In this document: positions 18,544 through 29,150 of the stretch, one piece after another | How positions within the stretch are numbered: the stretch's first letter is position 1 | Layout: each line of letters opens with the position of its first letter | Notes under the pieces: model-generated | The model's database searches: none | Told to the model about the DNA's origin: nothing | Seen by the model: only the letters and a program-made list of their open reading frames with translations | DNA from: Lelliottia sp. WAP21 | GTDB lineage: Bacteria; Pseudomonadota; Gammaproteobacteria; Enterobacterales; Enterobacteriaceae | Reading direction: 5' to 3' | Length of the DNA: 64,000 bases | Assembly (NCBI RefSeq): GCF_020532665.2 | Contig: NZ_JAIWPG020000007.1 | Coordinates: forward strand, 1 to 64,000 | Translations under genes and position numbers: made by a program

Positions 18544-19221
18544 TCAGCGTCGTGCACGTACAATCTGGTATCGGCGCGTCAGATACTCTACCGGCGCGCT
18601 CCAGATATGCACCAGGCGAGAGAACGGGAATAACAGGAACATCGTCATACCCAACACCAGGTGGATCCGGAAGATAAAGGCCACGCCATCCAGATGCGCG
18701 GAGGCTCCGCCGTGGAAGGTCACCACGGATTGTGCCCAGCCCACCAGCTTCATCATTTCGCTGCCATCCATATGCTGAGCAGAGAACGGAATCGTCAGCA
18801 GACCCAGCGCGCACTGCACCATCAGCAGAGACAGAATCAGGATATCTGCCCCCGTCGTCGTTGCACGCACGCGCGGACTAAAGAGGCGGCGTTTCAACAG
18901 CAGCAGGCCGCCAACCAGGCACAATACGCCACTCGCGCCACCCATATACATCGCCATTTTCTGCTTTACTTCAATTGGCAGGAACGACTCGTACATCCAG
19001 TGTGGCGTCAGCATTCCCAGGAAATGACCGGCAAAAATCCCCAGGATCCCGATATGGAAGAGGTTTGAGGCCAGGTTCATCCCTTTGCGATCCAGCATCT
19101 GGCTTGAGCCGGCACGCCAGGTGTATTGACCGTAGTCGTAACGCACCCAGCTACCAATTAAAAATACCGCCCCGGCAATGTAGGGATAGATATCGAAGAA
19201 GAACATATTAAGGAAGTGCAT
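18544..19221 (-). CDS. narI: Respiratory nitrate reductase gamma subunit NarI (cytochrome b)
   Basis: Membrane anchor of nitrate reductase A. It oxidises quinol at the periplasmic side and passes electrons through two b hemes to NarH. 225 residues, as in E. coli, with five hydrophobic helices and conserved His residues near the N-terminal helices ([14 protein letters not shown]) and C-terminal helices ([15 protein letters not shown]) for heme ligation. Start overlaps the narJ stop by 1 nt. Final gene of narGHJI. Confidence 0.97.
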   Translation of the reverse strand: MHFLNMFFFDIYPYIAGAVFLIGSWVRYDYGQYTWRAGSSQMLDRKGMNLASNLFHIGILGIFAGHFLGMLTPHWMYESFLPIEVKQKMAMYMGGASGVLCLVGGLLLLKRRLFSPRVRATTTGADILILSLLMVQCALGLLTIPFSAQHMDGSEMMKLVGWAQSVVTFHGGASAHLDGVAFIFRIHLVLGMTMFLLFPFSRLVHIWSAPVEYLTRRYQIVRARR

Positions 19222-19931
19222 TATTGCTGTCCTCCGTTTGAGATATTCAAATATTGCGGGGCAACCGCTCCGGCAAAGCGACGCTGATGGGTGGTAATAT
19301 CTGATTCACCACAATTCTGATCTGCAAGGAATTTCACCTGTTCCTCTTCCCATACCGCATCCAGCGCCTGTGGCGTATCATCGCGCGCTTCGTCAGCAAT
19401 CTTGGCGGCCACTTTTTCACTGTCGATAGAGGTGTTCGCCAGCTTCACCAGCAAATCAAACAGTACCGCATAACGACTTTCACGCTGTTGCAAGCGCGCG
19501 CTCAGTAGCGCCAGGATCGGCGCAATATCGGCCAGCCCTCCAAGCGCCTCCTCTTTTGGCAGCTGCGCCAGGTATTCCAGATACAGCGGCAGATGGTCCG
19601 GTAACTCCCGGCTGTCCAGCTGCAACCCGTGCGCCTCATACTGAGCCATCAGGTCAACCATCGCCTGACCACGGTCACGGGATTCGCCGTGAACGTGTTC
19701 AAATAACAGCAACGAGGTCGCACGCCCACGGTCGAACAGCTGGCTGTAGTCCGACTGCGCATCCAGAAGATCCCGTGCCAGTAAATCACGGAGGAACACG
19801 CCCAACTGATGGGCATCTTCCTTGTTCAGGTTTTCTGATGACGCGAGTGCATCGAAAAGTTCCTGTTGATGCTGCGCAAGCGCAGCATCCGGGTACTCGA
19901 GCAGACGCGAGACAATGACGAGTTCAATCAT
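19221..19931 (-). CDS. narJ: Nitrate reductase assembly chaperone NarJ
   Basis: Cytoplasmic chaperone of the NarJ/TorD family. It binds apo-NarG and supports molybdenum cofactor and FeS insertion and NarGH attachment to NarI; it is not part of the final enzyme. 236 residues, all-helical and acidic, with the family stretch [19 protein letters not shown]. Overlaps narH by 4 nt and narI by 1 nt. Confidence 0.96.
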   Translation of the reverse strand: MIELVIVSRLLEYPDAALAQHQQELFDALASSENLNKEDAHQLGVFLRDLLARDLLDAQSDYSQLFDRGRATSLLLFEHVHGESRDRGQAMVDLMAQYEAHGLQLDSRELPDHLPLYLEYLAQLPKEEALGGLADIAPILALLSARLQQRESRYAVLFDLLVKLANTSIDSEKVAAKIADEARDDTPQALDAVWEEEQVKFLADQNCGESDITTHQRRFAGAVAPQYLNISNGGQQ

Positions 19932-21463
19932 TGGTGCGGCTCCGTTTTGCTGGTCACATCCATCGCGTCAATGCGGCGGCTGTTAAACAGGTTGAATTTA
20001 GTGTCCGAACCGTGGCAACCGTCGCCAAAGGTAAAGCCGCAACCGTTTTTTTCCGGGAAGGCTTCGCGCGCCAGTTCACGATGGCTGGACGGCACCACAA
20101 AACGATCTTCGTAGTTTGCAATGGCCAGGTAACGATACATTTCCTGGGCCTGCGCTTCGCTTAAGCCCACTTCTTCCAGCGCGCGCGTATCGATAACGCC
20201 GTCGACGGTTTCCGCACGTTTGAAGTGGCGCATCGCCAGCATACGTTTCAGCGCCAGCAGCACCGGCTGGGTGTCGCCTGCCGTCAGCAGGTTAGCCAGA
20301 TACTGAACCGGGATACGTAAGCTGTCCACGTCCGGCAGAATGCCATTCCCGCCCAGCTCACCCGCATCGGCTGCAGACTGAATCGGCGACAACGGTGGCA
20401 CATACCAGACCATGGGCAGCGTGCGGTATTCCGGATGCAGCGGCAGCGCCAGCTTCCAGTCCATCGCCATTTTGTAGACCGGCGACTGTTGCGCTGCGTC
20501 GATGACGCTCTGCGGCACGCCATCTTTCAGCGCCTGCTCAATCACTTTCGGATCGTTTGGATCGAGGAAGATGTCCAGCTGACGCTGATACAGATCTTTT
20601 TCGTTCTCGGTGCTCGCCGCGTTTTCAATCGCATCCGCGTCATACAGCAATACGCCGAGGTACCGAATACGGCCTACGCAGCTCTCGGAACAGACGGTTG
20701 GCATACCCGCTTCGATACGTGGATAGCAGAAGATGCACTTCTCGGACTTACCGCTCTTCCAGTTGAAGTAGATTTTTTTGTACGGGCAACCGGTGATGCA
20801 CATACGCCAGCCGCGGCATTTGTCCTGATCAATCAGCACGATGCCATCTTCTTCACGCTTGTAGATGGCCCCGCTCGGGCAGGTCGCCACACATGCCGGG
20901 TTCAGGCAGTGTTCGCACAGACGCGGCAGATACATCATGAAGGTGTTTTCGAACTGGCCGTACATCGCCTTCTGCATGTTCTCGAAGTTTTTGTCTTTCG
21001 ACAGCTTCTCGAACTCGCCGCCCAGATCGTCTTCCCAGTTCGGGCCTTTCTCGATCTTCGCCATGCGCTGCCCGGTGATCAGTGAACGTGGGCGTGCAAT
21101 CGGCTGGTGTTTGCCTTCCGCGGCGTTGTGCAGGTTTTGATAGTCGAAATCAAACGGCTCGTAGTAATCATCAATGCCCGGCATATGCGGGTTGGCGAAG
21201 ATTTTCCCGAGCAGCATCGCACGGTTACCCATGCGCGGTTGCAGCTTGCCATTGATCTTGCGGATCCAGCCGCCTTTCCATTTTTCCTGATCTTCCCAGT
21301 TGGTCGGGAAGCCGGTGCCAGGTTTGGTTTCCACGTTGTTGAACCAGGCGTACTCTGTGCCTTCACGGCTGGTCCAGACGTTTTTACAGGTGACTGAGCA
21401 GGTATGGCAGCCGATGCACTTATCCAGATTCAGCACCATGCCGACTTGTGAACGAATTTTCAT
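19928..21463 (-). CDS. narH: Respiratory nitrate reductase beta subunit NarH
   Basis: Iron-sulfur electron-transfer subunit between NarI hemes and NarG. 511 residues with the four Cys clusters of the family: CIGCHTCSVTC near the N-terminus, CEHCLNPACVATCPSG at about 184-199, CRGWRMCITGCPYKK (Trp in place of one Cys marks the [3Fe-4S] site) and CIFCYPR. These bind three [4Fe-4S] and one [3Fe-4S] clusters. Its ATG overlaps the narG stop (4 nt). Confidence 0.97.
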   Translation of the reverse strand: MKIRSQVGMVLNLDKCIGCHTCSVTCKNVWTSREGTEYAWFNNVETKPGTGFPTNWEDQEKWKGGWIRKINGKLQPRMGNRAMLLGKIFANPHMPGIDDYYEPFDFDYQNLHNAAEGKHQPIARPRSLITGQRMAKIEKGPNWEDDLGGEFEKLSKDKNFENMQKAMYGQFENTFMMYLPRLCEHCLNPACVATCPSGAIYKREEDGIVLIDQDKCRGWRMCITGCPYKKIYFNWKSGKSEKCIFCYPRIEAGMPTVCSESCVGRIRYLGVLLYDADAIENAASTENEKDLYQRQLDIFLDPNDPKVIEQALKDGVPQSVIDAAQQSPVYKMAMDWKLALPLHPEYRTLPMVWYVPPLSPIQSAADAGELGGNGILPDVDSLRIPVQYLANLLTAGDTQPVLLALKRMLAMRHFKRAETVDGVIDTRALEEVGLSEAQAQEMYRYLAIANYEDRFVVPSSHRELAREAFPEKNGCGFTFGDGCHGSDTKFNLFNSRRIDAMDVTSKTEPHQ

Positions 21464-24400
21464 TTTACGCTCTCCTGTACCTGGTCATTTCCTTCACCGT
21501 CTAACCAGTCAATATTTTTCATTTTACGCACCACCACAAACTCATCGCGGTTTGAACCCACGGTACCGTAGTAGTTGAAGCTATAGGCCAGTTGGGCATA
21601 ACCGCCGATCATATGTGTCGGTTTTGGCGTAATACGGGTGACCGAGTTATGGATCCCGCCACGCTGCTGGGTGATTTCAGACCCCGGCAGGTTCACAATG
21701 CGTTCCTGCGCGTGGTACATCATGGTCATCCCAGCCGGTACGCGCTGGCTTACCACCGCACGAGCCGTTAATGCCCCGTTGCTGTTGAATACTTCAATCC
21801 AGTCGTTGTCGACGATACCCAGATCTTTTGCATCCACTTCGCTCATCCACACGATTGGCCCCCCACGCCCCAGCGTCAGCATCAGCAGGTTGTCGCTATA
21901 GGTGGAGTGGATACCCCATTTCTGGTGCGGCGTCAGGAAGTTCAGCGCCTTTTCAGGGTTGCCGTTGGACTTCTCGCCCATGACCTCTTTAACCGAACGC
22001 GTGTCGATTGGCGGACGGTAAACCAGCAGGCTTTCACCGAAGTCGCGCATCCACTGATGATCCTGATACAGCGACTGGCGGCCCGTCAGAGTACGCCATG
22101 GAATCAGCTCGTGAACGTTGGTGTAACCCGCGTTATAGGAGACGTGTTCATCTTCAAGTCCTGACCAGGTCGGGCTGGAGATGATCTTACGCGGCTGGGC
22201 CTGAATATCGCGGAAACGAATTTTCTCGTCTTCTTTATTCAGCGCCAGATGCGTGTGGTCACGACCGGTAAACTCGCTCAGTGCCGCCCAGGCTTTCACG
22301 GCCACCTGGCCATTGGTTTCTGGCGCCAGGGTTAGGATCATCTCTGCCGCATCAATCGCCGTGTTCAGCATCGGCTGGCCTTTCGCCGGGCCGTCTGCCT
22401 TGGTGTAATTGAGTTTACGCAGCAGATCCATTTCGCTTTGGGTGTTCCAGGCAATGCCTTTCCCGCCGTTACCGATTTTCTCCATCAACGGACCAATGGA
22501 GGTAAAGCGTTCGTAGGTCGCCGGGTAATCACGTTCAACCGGGATAATATGCGGCGCAGTCACGCCAGGAATCAGGTCGCACTCGCCTTTTTTCCAGTCT
22601 TTTACATCCAGCGGTTGCGCCAGTTCGGCGGCGGAGTCGTGCTGGATAGGCAGTGTGACCACGTCCGTTTCAACGCCCAGGTGGCCGACACAGACTTCAG
22701 AGAATTTCTTCGCGATGCCTTTGTAGATTTCCCAGTCGCTTTTGGATTCCCACGCAGGGTCAACCGCGGCAGAAAGCGGATGAATAAACGGATGCATATC
22801 CGACGTATTCATGTCGTCTTTTTCATACCAGGTCGCCGTTGGCAGCACGATGTCGGAATAGAGACAGGTACTGGACAGACGGAAGTCTAATGTCACCACC
22901 AGATCCAGTTTGCCGTCGAGACCATTATCCTGCCACTCGACTTCTTCAGGCTTCACGCCACCCTGTTTGCCTAAATCTTTGCCCTGAATACCGTGTTCGG
23001 TACCGAGCAAGTATTTCAGCATGTACTCGTGGCCTTTCCCGGACGAACCGAGCAAATTAGAGCGCCAGATAAAGAGGTTACGCGGGTGGTTTTTCCCGTT
23101 TTCTGGCTGCTCAGCAGCGAAGCGAATAGTGCCTTCTTTCAGGGATTTCACCGTGTATTCCACCGGTGACAGTCCTGCTTTTTTCGCCTCTTCTGCGATA
23201 CGCAGCGGGTTGGTGCCCAGCTGAGGTGCAGAGGGGAGCCAGCCCATACGTTCAGCACGCACGTTAAAGTCAATCAGGTGACCGGTGTAGCGAGATTTAT
23301 CCGCCATGGGCGACAACAACTCTTGCGCCGTCACGGTTTCATAGCGCCACTGGCTGGAGTGGTTATAGAAATAGGAGGTGCTGTTCATATGACGGGCCGG
23401 GCGCTGCCAGTCCAGACCAAACGCCAGAGGCTGCCAGCCGGTCTGAGGACGCAGTTTTTCCTGGCCGACATAGTGTGCCCAGCCACCGCCGCTCTGACCG
23501 ATACAGCCGCAGAACACCAGCATATTAATCAGGCCGCGATAGTTCATATCGAGGTGATACCAGTGGTTCAGGCCTGCTCCCACAATGATCATCGAGCGAC
23601 CGTGCGTTTTATCCGCGTTATCAGCAAACTCGCGAGCAATGCGGGTGATCTGCGCACGTGGTACGCCGGTAATCTTCTCTGCCCAGGCAGGGGTGTACGC
23701 TTTGATTTCGTCGTAGCTGGTCGCACAATTTTCATCGTTCAGACCACGTTCCAGACCGTAGTTGGCCATAGTCAGATCGTACACGGTGGTGACAAGCGCG
23801 CTCGAACCATCGGCCAGTTGCAGACGTTTTACCGGGAGTTTGTGCAGCAGGATATTTTCCAGCTCCACTTTGTCGAAATGTTCTGTCCCTTCGCCGCCAA
23901 AGTACGGGAAGCCCACCTCAGCGATATCGTCCTGGCTGCCAAGCATGCTCAGACGCAGGTCGGTTTCAGTCCCAGTCGTCCCGTCGCGCTGCTCCAGGTT
24001 CCATTTCCCTTTTTCCCCCCAGCGGAAGCCGATAGAGCCGTTAGGCGCAATCAGATCGCCATTACTGTTACACGCAACGGTTTTCCATTCTGGGTTATTT
24101 TCCTGGCCCAGTGCGTCGACCAGGTCGGCTGCACGCAGCATACGTCCTGCGGCATAGTAACCTTCACGCTCTTCCAGCATGACCAGCATCGGCATGTCCG
24201 TATAGCGACGGACGTAGTCCGTGAAGTACTGGCTTGGCTTATCGAGATGGAATTCGCGCAGCATAACGTGGCCCATCGCCAGCGCCATGGCCGCATCGGT
24301 ACCCTGCTTCGGTGCCAGCCACAGATCGCATAGCTTGGCGATTTCCGCGTAGTCCGGCGTGACGGCCACCGTTTTGGTGCCTTTGTAACGCACTTCGGTA

Positions 24401-25203
24401 AAGAAGTGAGCATCCGGGGTACGGGTCTGCGGTACGTTAGAGCCCCAGGCGATGATATAGCTTGAGTTGTACCAGTCGGCGGATTCAGGAACGTCGGTTT
24501 GCTCACCCCAGGTCTGCGGCGAGGCTGGCGGTAAGTCACAGTACCAGTCGTAAAAGCTCAGACAGGTCCCGCCGATAAGCGAGAGATAACGTGCGCCGGA
24601 GGCATAAGAGACCATCGACATTGCCGGGATAGGCGAGAAACCTGCGACGCGGTCAGGGCCGTACGTCTTAACGGTGTAGACGTTAGAGGCCGCAATGAGT
24701 TCGTTCACCTCTTTCCAGGAAGAACGGACAAAACCCCCGCGCCCACGCGCCTGCTTAAAGCTTTTTGCTTTGTCAGTATCTTCAATAATCGACGCCCATG
24801 CATCAACCGGATCGCTGTGCTGTACCTTCGCTTCGCGCCACATTTTCATCAGGCGTTTACGCATCAGCGGATATTTCAGGCGGTTTGCACTGTAGAGGTA
24901 CCAGGAGTAGCTCGCGCCACGTGGACATCCGCGCGGTTCGTGGTTAGGCATATCCGGGCGCGTGCGCGGGTAGTCCGTCTGCTGCACTTCCCAGGTCACC
25001 AGACCGTTTTTCACGAAAATTTTCCAGCTACATGAGCCGGTGCAGTTTACACCATGGGTGGAACGCACAACTTTGTCATGTTGCCAGCGTTGACGGTATC
25101 CGTCTTCCCAGTCCCGGTTGGTTTCCAGAACCTGACCGTGCCCATCGGCAAAGGTTTCGCCCTTCTGTTTGAAGTAGCGAAACCGGTCCAAAAATTTGCT
25201 CAT
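21460..25203 (-). CDS. narG: Respiratory nitrate reductase alpha subunit NarG
   Basis: Catalytic subunit that reduces nitrate to nitrite at a molybdo-bis(MGD) centre on the cytoplasmic side during anaerobic respiration. 1247 residues, full length. The N-terminal segment HGVNCTGSCSWKIFVKNG contains the His and Cys residues of the FS0 cluster; Mo-bisMGD oxidoreductase domains and the C-terminal molydopterin dinucleotide-binding domain follow. First gene of the operon, behind a perfect FNR box and upstream NarL heptamers. Confidence 0.98.
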   Translation of the reverse strand: MSKFLDRFRYFKQKGETFADGHGQVLETNRDWEDGYRQRWQHDKVVRSTHGVNCTGSCSWKIFVKNGLVTWEVQQTDYPRTRPDMPNHEPRGCPRGASYSWYLYSANRLKYPLMRKRLMKMWREAKVQHSDPVDAWASIIEDTDKAKSFKQARGRGGFVRSSWKEVNELIAASNVYTVKTYGPDRVAGFSPIPAMSMVSYASGARYLSLIGGTCLSFYDWYCDLPPASPQTWGEQTDVPESADWYNSSYIIAWGSNVPQTRTPDAHFFTEVRYKGTKTVAVTPDYAEIAKLCDLWLAPKQGTDAAMALAMGHVMLREFHLDKPSQYFTDYVRRYTDMPMLVMLEEREGYYAAGRMLRAADLVDALGQENNPEWKTVACNSNGDLIAPNGSIGFRWGEKGKWNLEQRDGTTGTETDLRLSMLGSQDDIAEVGFPYFGGEGTEHFDKVELENILLHKLPVKRLQLADGSSALVTTVYDLTMANYGLERGLNDENCATSYDEIKAYTPAWAEKITGVPRAQITRIAREFADNADKTHGRSMIIVGAGLNHWYHLDMNYRGLINMLVFCGCIGQSGGGWAHYVGQEKLRPQTGWQPLAFGLDWQRPARHMNSTSYFYNHSSQWRYETVTAQELLSPMADKSRYTGHLIDFNVRAERMGWLPSAPQLGTNPLRIAEEAKKAGLSPVEYTVKSLKEGTIRFAAEQPENGKNHPRNLFIWRSNLLGSSGKGHEYMLKYLLGTEHGIQGKDLGKQGGVKPEEVEWQDNGLDGKLDLVVTLDFRLSSTCLYSDIVLPTATWYEKDDMNTSDMHPFIHPLSAAVDPAWESKSDWEIYKGIAKKFSEVCVGHLGVETDVVTLPIQHDSAAELAQPLDVKDWKKGECDLIPGVTAPHIIPVERDYPATYERFTSIGPLMEKIGNGGKGIAWNTQSEMDLLRKLNYTKADGPAKGQPMLNTAIDAAEMILTLAPETNGQVAVKAWAALSEFTGRDHTHLALNKEDEKIRFRDIQAQPRKIISSPTWSGLEDEHVSYNAGYTNVHELIPWRTLTGRQSLYQDHQWMRDFGESLLVYRPPIDTRSVKEVMGEKSNGNPEKALNFLTPHQKWGIHSTYSDNLLMLTLGRGGPIVWMSEVDAKDLGIVDNDWIEVFNSNGALTARAVVSQRVPAGMTMMYHAQERIVNLPGSEITQQRGGIHNSVTRITPKPTHMIGGYAQLAYSFNYYGTVGSNRDEFVVVRKMKNIDWLDGEGNDQVQESVK

Positions 25204-25289
25204 CGGGTATCTCCTGTGTGGAGCCTGTGGCTCTCTAAATCGACATTGCTGATTTGCAGCGAAGGTAACGCTCTGAAAGATGACGGGAA

Positions 25290-25303
25290 TTGATAACGAT
25301 CAA
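25290..25303 (-). promoter_or_regulatory. FNR box of the narG promoter
   Basis: TTGATCGTTATCAA on the minus strand: perfect TTGAT-N4-ATCAA symmetry and identical to the E. coli narG FNR site. If centred at -41.5, transcription starts near 25255, leaving an untranslated leader of about 50 nt. Gives anaerobic activation. Confidence 0.9.
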
Positions 25304-25436
25304 GGCAGGCGGGGTCTTCATGGACAGGTATTAGCCCATATACCACCAAAGCGGTATGTTTTTATATTTTGTATCTAACTGTTTTAATTCAATATTATTT
25401 ATTTATCGTACAAAAAGCAGCGCTTTAATTAACATC

Positions 25437-25453
25437 TTAGGTATTAAGGGGTA
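25437..25453 (-). promoter_or_regulatory. NarL heptamers upstream of narG
   Basis: On the minus strand TACCCCT (25447-25453) fits the NarL consensus TACYNMT, with a related TACCTAA beside it (25437-25443). From the FNR-inferred start (about 25255), the first is centred near -195, the position of the main NarL site in E. coli, where IHF bends the DNA to bring NarL to the promoter. Confidence 0.7.
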
Positions 25454-25541
25454 GGCCATTTTGCAAAGCGATGGCGATCACAGTGTTTCAGACCGGAATT
25501 CAGTACAAAACCGCACAGTATGTTGTAACTATTGTCGAACC

Positions 25542-25570
25542 AAAAAAAAGCGCGGCATTTTAGCCGCGCA
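25542..25570 (-). terminator. narK terminator
   Basis: 7-bp stem (25550-25556 with 25563-25569) followed on the minus strand by eight T residues, 17 nt after the narK stop. The 383-nt narK-narG gap otherwise holds the narG control sites. Confidence 0.85.
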
Positions 25571-25586
25571 AACGGATAATCAAATA

Positions 25587-26984
25587 TTACTTATTTTTCT
25601 TAGTATTCCGGCCATATACCAGCCACGTAATCGCTACGCAGGCGATATAAAAGATAAGGAAAACTTTCATCGCTCCGGCAGGCGAACCCGTCAGGTCAAC
25701 GGAGATACCAAAGGCTTTCGGGATAAAGAACCCGCCAATAGCGCCAATGGCAGAGATAAAGCCGAGCGCCGCCGCCGTATCGGTTGCCGCTTCACGCATG
25801 GCCTGCTCATCGTTACCGCCCTGCGCTTTCACCCGATCGGTAGTCAGCTTACGGAAGATCACCGAGATCATCTGGAAGGTAGATGCACTCCCCAGACCGG
25901 CGGTCAGGAACAGCACCATAAAGACGCCGAAGAAGGCAACAAAATTCCCCCCCTGACCATGGGTTGGCAGCGTCAGGAACAGCAGTGCGCAGAAGACAGC
26001 CATCACGATAAAGTTCACCAGCGTGACGCGAGTGCCCCCCAGTCGGTCAGAAATCATTCCGCCCATGGAACGCGCCAGCGCGCCAATGAATGGCCCGAAG
26101 AAAGCGTAATGCAGGATTTGCACTTCCGGGAACTGGGTTTTCGACAGCATGGCGAAACCCGCTGAGAAGCCAATGAATGAACCAAAGGTTGCCAGATACA
26201 GCAACGCCATCACCCATAAATGACCGCGTTTCAGGACCGGCAACTGTTCGCTCAGGGACGCTTTTGACGCCGAGAGATCGTTCATAAAGAACCAGGCCAG
26301 CAGCGTCAGCACCACCAAAAATGGCACCCAAATCCAGGCCGCGTTTTCGAGATACAGCATAGAGCCGTCTGGCTGAGCCGTTCCCGTTCCGCCGAATACG
26401 GCAAAGATAGAGAGGGACACCACCAGCGGTGCAATCAGCTGCATAACGCTGACGCCCATATTGCCCAGACCGCCGTTAATACCCAGCGCACCGCCCTGCT
26501 TCGCTTTCGGGAAGAAGAAGCTGATGTTTGCCATGCTGGAAGCAAAGTTAGCGCCAGCAAAACCGCACAGCAGAGAGATAATCACGAACACGCTAAAGGG
26601 TGTAGAGGTGTCCTGCACCGCAAAACCAAGCCAGACGCACGGGACGATCATGATACCGGTACTGAACGCCGTCCAGCGACGTCCGCCGAATAACGGCACC
26701 ATAAACGCATAAGGCACACGCAGCAATGCACCGGACAGCGCCGGCAGTGCGGTTAACAAAAACAGTTGATCGGTGGTAAAGGTGAAACCTACTTTCGGCA
26801 GGTTAACGGCCACTGCACTAAACAACATCCATACGCAAAACGCCAACAACAGACACGGAACAGAAATCCACAGATTACGACTTGCTACACGTTGACCACG
26901 CTGTTGCCAGAACGCCGGATCTTCCGGACGCCATTCTGTAATAACAGCACCGGATGCCCTTTCCGGGGCAGATGAGTGACTCAT
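25587..26984 (-). CDS. narK: Nitrate/nitrite antiporter NarK
   Basis: Major-facilitator transporter that brings in nitrate and exports nitrite during nitrate respiration. Start chosen at ATG 26984 (MSHSSAPERA), which matches the E. coli N-terminus and follows AGAGGTG; the frame also opens two codons earlier with GTG, but that GTG is inside the ribosome binding site. 465 residues with 12 hydrophobic helices. Conserved Arg residues in helices 2 and 8 regions (GALLRVPYAF; GALARSMGG) and the nitrate signatures (GFAGANFASSMANISFFFP; GLGSASTFQMISVIF) are present. Divergent from narX, same strand as narG. Confidence 0.96.
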   Translation of the reverse strand: MSHSSAPERASGAVITEWRPEDPAFWQQRGQRVASRNLWISVPCLLLAFCVWMLFSAVAVNLPKVGFTFTTDQLFLLTALPALSGALLRVPYAFMVPLFGGRRWTAFSTGIMIVPCVWLGFAVQDTSTPFSVFVIISLLCGFAGANFASSMANISFFFPKAKQGGALGINGGLGNMGVSVMQLIAPLVVSLSIFAVFGGTGTAQPDGSMLYLENAAWIWVPFLVVLTLLAWFFMNDLSASKASLSEQLPVLKRGHLWVMALLYLATFGSFIGFSAGFAMLSKTQFPEVQILHYAFFGPFIGALARSMGGMISDRLGGTRVTLVNFIVMAVFCALLFLTLPTHGQGGNFVAFFGVFMVLFLTAGLGSASTFQMISVIFRKLTTDRVKAQGGNDEQAMREAATDTAAALGFISAIGAIGGFFIPKAFGISVDLTGSPAGAMKVFLIFYIACVAITWLVYGRNTKKNK

Positions 26985-27042
26985 AGACACCTCTGATTAT
27001 CGAAAGATGCTGCAAACATTAGGGTTTTAAGCCAGCGGTAAG

Positions 27043-27056
27043 TTGATATAAATCAA
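27043..27056 (-). promoter_or_regulatory. FNR box of the narK promoter
   Basis: TTGATTTATATCAA on the minus strand: perfect TTGAT-N4-ATCAA symmetry. If centred at -41.5, transcription would start near 27008, 24 nt before the narK start codon. Confidence 0.88.
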
Positions 27057-27094
27057 AGGAAAAGTCGGGAGTTTAACGCTTAAAAAAACGTCAT

Positions 27095-27110
27095 CACCCT
27101 TAGTGGGTAG
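27095..27110 (-). promoter_or_regulatory. Candidate NarL/NarP 7-2-7 site upstream of narK
   Basis: Two inverted heptamers separated by 2 bp: TACCCAC and, on the other strand, TCACCCT. Centred about 94 bp upstream of the inferred narK start, near the main narK activation site in E. coli. Further TACCC-type heptamers occur at about 27182-27230 toward narX. Confidence 0.5.
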
Positions 27111-27293
27111 GGTTTTTCGGCAAAAAAGGTGTGGTTTTTCACGGTGCTGACCGATCCCGGTCCGGCCCTTACACCAGACATTACCCCACCGGCAATTTAG
27201 GGGTAATCCTTTGTTGGTATGGGTATACTCCAGGGTATGCATGAGAATAACGCCATTCCTGGAATCAAGCCCAGTCAGGAGCCAGGCCCCCCT

Positions 27294-29150
27294 ATGTTGA
27301 AAAGATGCTTATCCCCGCTGACCTTAGTCAATCAGTTGGCATTGATCGTGTTGCTGTCCACCGCCATCGGTGTGACCGGCATGGCCATCTCTGGCCGGCT
27401 GGTTCAGGGCGTTCAGGGGAGCGCACATGCGATCAACGAAGCAGGCTCGCTCCGTATGCAGAGCTATCGCCTGCTCGCAGCCGTTCCGCTCACGCCGGAC
27501 GATAAACCCCTTCTCGACGAAATGGAACGTACCGCCTTCAGCCCGGAACTTCAAGTGGCGGCCCGCCATGACGGACAACTTGAGCAGCTCAAGGCCCTGC
27601 AATCTTACTGGCACGGGCAACTGGAGCCGGGTCTTCTGCGGGCGAAGAATGCCGAAACGGTATCCCGTGACGTTGCTGATTTTGTATCGCGCATTGATAC
27701 GCTGGTCTCCTCGTTCGATCATACCACCGAGATGCGCATCGAGCGGGTTGTCCTTCTGCAGCGGGCGATGGCGATTTTCATGGGTCTGCTGCTGATCTTC
27801 ACCATTATCTGGCTGCGTAAACGCCTGCTTAACCCCTGGAAACAGCTGCTGGCCATGGCCCGCGCGGTCACCGATCGTGATTTTACCCAGCGTACCCATA
27901 TTAGCGGTCGCAATGAGATGGCCATGCTGGGTCAGGCGCTTAACGATATGTCCGGCGAGCTGGCAGAGAGCTATTCCGTACTGGAAAAACGGGTACAGGA
28001 AAAGACCGCCGGTCTGGAACAGAAAAACGAAATTCTCTCCTTCCTCTGGCAGGCAAACCGCCGCCTGCATATGCAGGTGCCCTTGTGTGAGCGACTTTCA
28101 CCGGTTTTAAACGGTCTGCAAAATCTCACTCTGCTTCATGATATTGAACTGCGTGTGTACGATGTCGAAGACGAAGAAAATCATCAGGAATTCACCTGCC
28201 AGTCCGATATGTCCTGTGATGACAAAGGGTGTCACCTCTGTCCACGCGGCTTGCCGCCCCTGAATAATGGCGGCACCACCCTGAAATGGCGGCTAACGGA
28301 TAACCATACTCAGTACGGTATTTTGCTGGCGACCCTGCCCGCTGGCCGTCATCTTAACCACGATCAGCAGCAGCTGGTGGATACGCTGGTCGAGCAATTA
28401 ACCGCGACGCTTGCCCTCGACCGCCATCAGGAAAAACAGCAGCAGCTGATTGTGATGGAAGAGCGCGCCACCATTGCCCGCGAATTGCATGACTCCATCG
28501 CTCAGTCTCTCTCCTGTATGAAAATGCAGGTCAGCTGTCTGCAAATGCAGGATGATGGACTGCCCGAAAGCAGTAAGCAGCTGTTAAGCCAGATCAGGAA
28601 TGAACTGAACACGTCCTGGGTGCAGCTTCGTGAACTGCTCACCACCTTCCGCTTGCAGCTGACGGAGCCAGGGTTACGTCCTGCGCTCGAAGCCAGCTGC
28701 CAGGAATTTAGCGTCAGAATGGGATTCCCAGTGAAGCTCGATTATCAGCTGCCACCGCGCTGTGTGCCGTCCCATCAGGCCATACATATACTGCAGATTG
28801 CCCGCGAAGCCTTAAGCAATGCGCTTAAACACGCCGACGCGACGGCAGTCACGGTCACCGTCAGTCAGCATAATAATCAGGTGCGACTGACGGTACGGGA
28901 TAACGGCTGCGGCGTGCCGGAAAACGCTGAAAGAAGTAACCACTATGGTTTAATTATTATGCGAGACCGTGCGCAAAGTTTGCGCGGAGATTGCCAGGTT
29001 CGCCGGGGGGAGTCTGGCGGCACTGAAGTAGTGGTCACCTTTATTCCCGAAAAGCCTCTTATTACTGCTCAAGGAGAAAACCATGACTCATCAGGAACCG
29101 GCAACGATTCTGTTGATCGACGATCATCCGATGCTGCGTACCGGCGTTAA
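27294..29150 (+). CDS. narX: Nitrate/nitrite sensor histidine kinase NarX, with extended C-terminus
   Basis: Membrane sensor that phosphorylates (or dephosphorylates) NarL in response to nitrate and nitrite. Start at ATG 27294 ([10 protein letters not shown]) as in E. coli; 25 upstream in-frame codons are not conserved. Two membrane helices flank a periplasmic domain that begins with the nitrate-binding P-box ([20 protein letters not shown]). HAMP, a Cys-rich central module, the H-box with phospho-His399 ([12 protein letters not shown]) and the HATPase domain follow. The protein has 618 residues against 598 in E. coli: the usual stop at the narL start is lost and the frame runs 68 nt into narL, adding about 20 residues. 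Confidence 0.95.
   Translation: MLKRCLSPLTLVNQLALIVLLSTAIGVTGMAISGRLVQGVQGSAHAINEAGSLRMQSYRLLAAVPLTPDDKPLLDEMERTAFSPELQVAARHDGQLEQLKALQSYWHGQLEPGLLRAKNAETVSRDVADFVSRIDTLVSSFDHTTEMRIERVVLLQRAMAIFMGLLLIFTIIWLRKRLLNPWKQLLAMARAVTDRDFTQRTHISGRNEMAMLGQALNDMSGELAESYSVLEKRVQEKTAGLEQKNEILSFLWQANRRLHMQVPLCERLSPVLNGLQNLTLLHDIELRVYDVEDEENHQEFTCQSDMSCDDKGCHLCPRGLPPLNNGGTTLKWRLTDNHTQYGILLATLPAGRHLNHDQQQLVDTLVEQLTATLALDRHQEKQQQLIVMEERATIARELHDSIAQSLSCMKMQVSCLQMQDDGLPESSKQLLSQIRNELNTSWVQLRELLTTFRLQLTEPGLRPALEASCQEFSVRMGFPVKLDYQLPPRCVPSHQAIHILQIAREALSNALKHADATAVTVTVSQHNNQVRLTVRDNGCGVPENAERSNHYGLIIMRDRAQSLRGDCQVRRGESGGTEVVVTFIPEKPLITAQGENHDSSGTGNDSVDRRSSDAAYRR

Noticed and set aside
18245-18778. 177-codon plus-strand frame across the rtT repeats
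   Set aside because: It runs from repeat DNA through the nar terminator into antisense narI; no ribosome binding site or family features. Any short protamine-like peptide could not be supported.
23278-24333. 351-codon plus-strand frame inside narG
   Set aside because: Antisense to the highly conserved narG coding region; its composition is a by-product of narG codon use. Other long antisense frames in nasCB, hemA and ychF were dropped for the same reason.
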